A DNA stretch of 8,719 nt, taken from the NCBI GenBank assembly GCA_018067115.1, contig JAGPVI010000064.1, positions 1-8,719 on the forward strand, in the 5' to 3' direction. Positions 6,309 to 8,719 of this stretch are shown in pieces. The stretch's first letter is position 1; every line of letters begins with the position of its first letter. A program made the translations under genes and the position numbers. This stretch comes from Bizionia sp. (GTDB lineage Bacteria > Bacteroidota > Bacteroidia > Flavobacteriales > Flavobacteriaceae). The notes below the pieces were generated by a model that was not told the DNA's origin, searched no databases, and worked only from the letters and a program-made list of their open reading frames with translations.

Positions 6309-7006
6309 TAGTCGTGATTATGTCCTTCGTGATTATCTTTTTTCTTAGGGACGTATTGAATGTCCTTTAACGGTGTTTCATTAAATTCTATAGCAGTATT
6401 TGCTTTAATAGGCTCTAATGTACTCGTAAGTTGCGACAACTCTATATCCATTAAAACCGCATAGTAATATTCGAAAGCTACAAAAGTTTTTAAACCTTTG
6501 TCTGTAAGCAGTTGCCTTGGGTTATTTCTAATAGGTGTTAAAACGGTGTTGCGACGCATACTATTGGTCGATAATAAGGCGTTAAATGTTATTTTTAAAT
6601 CGTCGTTCTTTATATTATTTACCAGGCAGTCCATTAACAAACTAGAATAATTTAGTGTCCTAATTCCTGCTGTTGTTTGCCACAACTGGTTATCTTTTTT
6701 TAGCAACTTAGCTAATTTAAAGCTGTGTTCGCTCGCTATATCTTCCACCTTAAGCCTTCCATTTAAAGCGAATGCTGTAAACTGCGTGTATCCTTTTAAG
6801 GGCGACTGACTTATTTTGTCGTAAAACGCAAAAATATCGTTCTCGAACGAATGAATGGCTTCATTATATAAGTCTTCATTTTTTACATCGCAAATAACAA
6901 GGTCCGGTTGCTCTGTATATTTATAGACTATGCGCTCTTCTTTTGCACATCCCGATAAAAAAAGGACTGTAATTAATACTAAGCTTTTTAATAGAGATCC
7001 TTTCAT
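6308..7006 (-). CDS. Lipoprotein of unknown function encoded between the two mutase subunits
   Basis: I do not recognise the family of this 232-residue protein. It has a lipoprotein signal peptide: Lys2 and Lys7, hydrophobic core to residue 17, and lipobox LSGC with Cys20 as the lipidated residue. The mature start C-A-K-E-E-R contains a K-(D/E)2 pattern resembling the lipoprotein export signal described in Capnocytophaga/Flavobacterium, so surface display is possible. The body (residues 35-210) looks mainly alpha-helical, with no catalytic motif I can name. The last residues are Lys- then His-rich (KKKDNHEGHNHD), a possible metal site. It overlaps mutA at its start and mutB at its stop by one base each (TAATG at both), so it is translated with the mutase even though its product is exported. 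No function is assigned. Confidence 0.85.
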   Translation of the reverse strand: MKGSLLKSLVLITVLFLSGCAKEERIVYKYTEQPDLVICDVKNEDLYNEAIHSFENDIFAFYDKISQSPLKGYTQFTAFALNGRLKVEDIASEHSFKLAKLLKKDNQLWQTTAGIRTLNYSSLLMDCLVNNIKNDDLKITFNALLSTNSMRRNTVLTPIRNNPRQLLTDKGLKTFVAFEYYYAVLMDIELSQLTSTLEPIKANTAIEFNETPLKDIQYVPKKKDNHEGHNHD

Positions 7007-8355
7007 TATTCTTGATTTATTCTATTTTGTTCTGCAGCTTCCGCAATTCGTTTCTCTAAAATAGGCTCTATAATAGTTTTGCGTGCATTCATCTTTAAAA
7101 ACGGATACAGTTCTAAATTATTTTTCATTTTATCATCAGGATTCGGGTGTTTATTGGTCCCTAATAAAATAAGTGATTTGTTATTAAATTGCTCTATTTC
7201 CTTTTGTGCACTTTCTTTTATTTTTTTCTGAATTGTGCCTGAATTTAATAAGTGTAAAAAGCCGCCATTGTCTTCTATAGATTTAAAAAGAGTTAATGCT
7301 TTTTCCGATAATTGTGTGGTTAAGTTTTCGATGTAGTAACTTCCATCCGAAGCATTTTCTACGGCATCAAAATAACTTTCGTGTTTTAAAATAAGCAATT
7401 GGTTTCTAGCAATACGTTCGCCAAACTCATTGTCTTTATGGTAAATCGCATCGTAAGCTAAATTACAAATGGTATTTGCTCCTCCAAGAATTGCGCTCAT
7501 ACACTCTGTGGTGGTACGCAGCATATTTATATTATAGTCGTAAATAGTTTTATTGCGTTTTGTAGGTGTTACAAAAATTAGGCAATCGGTATTTGCGCCA
7601 TACTCTTTAGCAATAGTTGCCCAAAGTACACGAAGAGCACGCAGTTTGGCAATTTCGAAAAAATAATTTGTGCCAACCGTTACATTAAATGTTATTGGAG
7701 CCACTATTTTCGAGCCAAATGCATTAAGATACTCGTTAGCATGTGCCATAGCGTACGCTAATTGCTGCACAATATTAGCACCTGCATTTTGGTATAAACC
7801 TGTATTTACACTTAGTGCAGAAGGCTGAGTCGTAACGATTGTTTTTAATACTGAAAAATCAGCTTCGAAACCTGAAAACCAATTACCAGATTTTGCTAGA
7901 TTACCAACAATATCGGTATTAATCGTAATATTTTTTGAAGATAATTTATGCAATGCAGTAACAAAATCTGCATCTAAAAACTGTAGGTTAAAATGCAATG
8001 GAATTACAGATATATCAATATTTTTTGTGAGCTCTGTAATAGATACCTCTTTATCGGGGATTACGAAGGCGATGCTTTCTGCCCCGCGAGCAATGGTATT
8101 AACCGCTTTTTTGTTCGATAACTTGGTGTCTGCAACAAAAATGGTCTGACAAATATTCCAGGAATTGGAAGCTACCGGTAAAGGTTTATCGATAAGCAGA
8201 TCGTCTTGGTGATAAAAAGGTTTTACGTTAATATCCTCATTGGTGGTCCAAATTAAGGTGTCATTATAATCGGCACCTTTTAAATCCACTTGTATTTTTT
8301 GTTTCCAAGCTTTAGAGGTTACACCTTCAAAGTCTTCAAATAATTTTTTACTCAT
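7006..8355 (-). CDS. mutA: Methylmalonyl-CoA mutase, small (non-catalytic) subunit, lacking the B12 domain
   Basis: This 449-residue partner of MutB forms the structural half of the heterodimer. The N-terminus (LFEDFEGVTSKAWKQKIQVDLKG) is typical of the small subunit, and the barrel part keeps family landmarks such as GERIARNQLLILKHESYFDAVENASDGSYYIENLT (residues about 312-345, quoted here only in part as landmarks: IARNQ and DGSYYIENLT). The catalytic counterparts are replaced: where MutB has SGYHMQEAG, this protein has TGLYQNAGAN. Classic small subunits such as that of P. shermanii are about 640 residues with a degenerate B12-like domain; here the protein ends about 90 residues after the barrel landmark, so that domain is missing. 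No frameshift remnant follows. The start overlaps the divIC-like stop by 8 bases and the stop overlaps the lipoprotein start by one. Confidence 0.92.
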   Translation of the reverse strand: MSKKLFEDFEGVTSKAWKQKIQVDLKGADYNDTLIWTTNEDINVKPFYHQDDLLIDKPLPVASNSWNICQTIFVADTKLSNKKAVNTIARGAESIAFVIPDKEVSITELTKNIDISVIPLHFNLQFLDADFVTALHKLSSKNITINTDIVGNLAKSGNWFSGFEADFSVLKTIVTTQPSALSVNTGLYQNAGANIVQQLAYAMAHANEYLNAFGSKIVAPITFNVTVGTNYFFEIAKLRALRVLWATIAKEYGANTDCLIFVTPTKRNKTIYDYNINMLRTTTECMSAILGGANTICNLAYDAIYHKDNEFGERIARNQLLILKHESYFDAVENASDGSYYIENLTTQLSEKALTLFKSIEDNGGFLHLLNSGTIQKKIKESAQKEIEQFNNKSLILLGTNKHPNPDDKMKNNLELYPFLKMNARKTIIEPILEKRIAEAAEQNRINQE

Positions 8356-8650
8356 TGTTTTTAGATTTTAAACTATCTGCATATTCAATAATGTAGATAT
8401 CTTCATTTTCGCGCTTCATATAGTAGGCTTCTCGAGCAAATTTCTCTAAACCCTCTTCTTTTTTAAGCTCTTTAATAGCTTTGTTGTCTTTTACAATTTC
8501 TTTTCTGTAGTATTCCTTCTCATTTTCGAGGTCGTTAATTTCCTCATTCAAATCATTGTGAATTAAAAATGAGTTACTATCTAGAAATAGCATCCAGAAA
8601 ATAAAACCTAGTGTAATTAGCACAAATATATTTTTGAAATACTTAAGCAT
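8348..8650 (-). CDS. Septum formation initiator family protein (DivIC/FtsB-like)
   Basis: This 100-residue bitopic membrane protein is probably part of the divisome, where DivIC/FtsB proteins bridge FtsL and FtsQ/DivIB and help activate septal wall synthesis. Residues 1-6 are the short cytoplasmic start, one helix spans about 7-23 (IFVLITLGFIFWMLFL), and residues about 33-65 form a charged coiled coil (LNEEINDLENEKEYYRKEI, then KELKKEE). It ends in the conserved block EKFAREAYYMKRENEDIYIIE. The length and order fit the family. It overlaps the udk stop by 8 bases at its start and the mutA start by 8 bases at its stop. Pairing with udk and methylmalonyl-CoA mutase is, to my knowledge, a recurring flavobacterial arrangement, and probably reflects operon conservation more than shared function. 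Confidence 0.9.
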   Translation of the reverse strand: MLKYFKNIFVLITLGFIFWMLFLDSNSFLIHNDLNEEINDLENEKEYYRKEIVKDNKAIKELKKEEGLEKFAREAYYMKRENEDIYIIEYADSLKSKNNE

Positions 8651-8719
8651 TAGTTATTTTCTCGTTGATTATTGTTCTTACAATGTTTACTGCAACGGTA
8701 TTGTATTTGTTTGTTGGTA
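8643..8719 (-). CDS. udk: Uridine kinase, last 24 codons (5' end outside window)
   Basis: In the frame ending at the TAA complementary to 8643-8645, the minus strand is open to the window edge and encodes a 24-residue tail beginning PTNKYNTVAVNIVRTII and ending INEKITNA. The pattern (I)PTNKYNTVAVdIVRTII is the C-terminal end of Bacteroidota uridine kinases, which phosphorylate uridine and cytidine in pyrimidine salvage. The kinase core and P-loop are outside the window, so the call rests on this tail and on the position ahead of a DivIC-like gene. Its stop overlaps the next gene's ATG by 8 bases (ATGCTTAA). The other minus-strand frame here gives a Cys/Asn/Gln-rich tail that looks non-coding. 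Confidence 0.75.
   Translation of the reverse strand, partial: PTNKYNTVAVNIVRTIINEKITNA

Noticed and set aside
8653..8719. Alternative minus-strand frame stopping at 8650-8652, one base overlapping the divIC-like start
   Set aside because: Its product is Asn/Gln/Cys-rich without similarity, whereas the neighbouring frame gives a recognisable uridine kinase C-terminus.

Overview
The window is AT-rich chromosomal DNA, most likely from a marine Flavobacteriaceae species (Bacteroidota). The grounds are protein character (a Bacteroidota-style split methylmalonyl-CoA mutase, a DivIC/FtsB-like protein beside uridine kinase, an N-terminal DUF542 Ric protein), the near absence of Shine-Dalgarno sequences at gene starts, and a TAnnTTTG-type promoter box. 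The genus cannot be fixed from the sequence alone.

Region 1 (1-1624, + strand): the C-terminal part of an SCO-family copper/thiol protein, then after 38 bases a 425-residue outer-membrane beta-barrel of the alginate-export type. These two probably share a transcript that starts left of the window.

Region 2 (1653-4037, - strand, convergent with region 1): a tight three-gene operon read ric -> 403-residue polytopic membrane protein -> hemerythrin-domain protein. Ric repairs iron-sulfur centres damaged by nitric oxide or oxidants. The membrane protein has many histidines placed in or at the ends of its predicted helices and looks like a remote relative of NnrS or heme-copper oxidase subunit I. 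The last gene is a di-iron hemerythrin. Together they look like a nitrosative-stress or denitrification-accessory module. The region ahead of ric holds a nested palindrome (TTATC/GATAA/TTATC half-sites) that is a good operator candidate.

Region 3 (4118-8719, - strand): the 3' part of an operon read udk (only its last 24 codons are in the window) -> DivIC/FtsB-like septum protein -> mutA -> lipoprotein of unknown function -> mutB, ended by a strong stem-loop terminator at 4118-4155. Every gene overlaps the next by 1 or 8 bases. The mutase pair interconverts methylmalonyl-CoA and succinyl-CoA with B12. The lipoprotein wedged between its two subunit genes has a possible surface-export signal and a histidine-rich tail, and is the least explained gene here.

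No tRNA, rRNA, CRISPR array, insertion sequence or attachment site was seen. The only intergenic stretch over 100 bases is 4038-4187, which holds the operator, promoter and terminator candidates described below.
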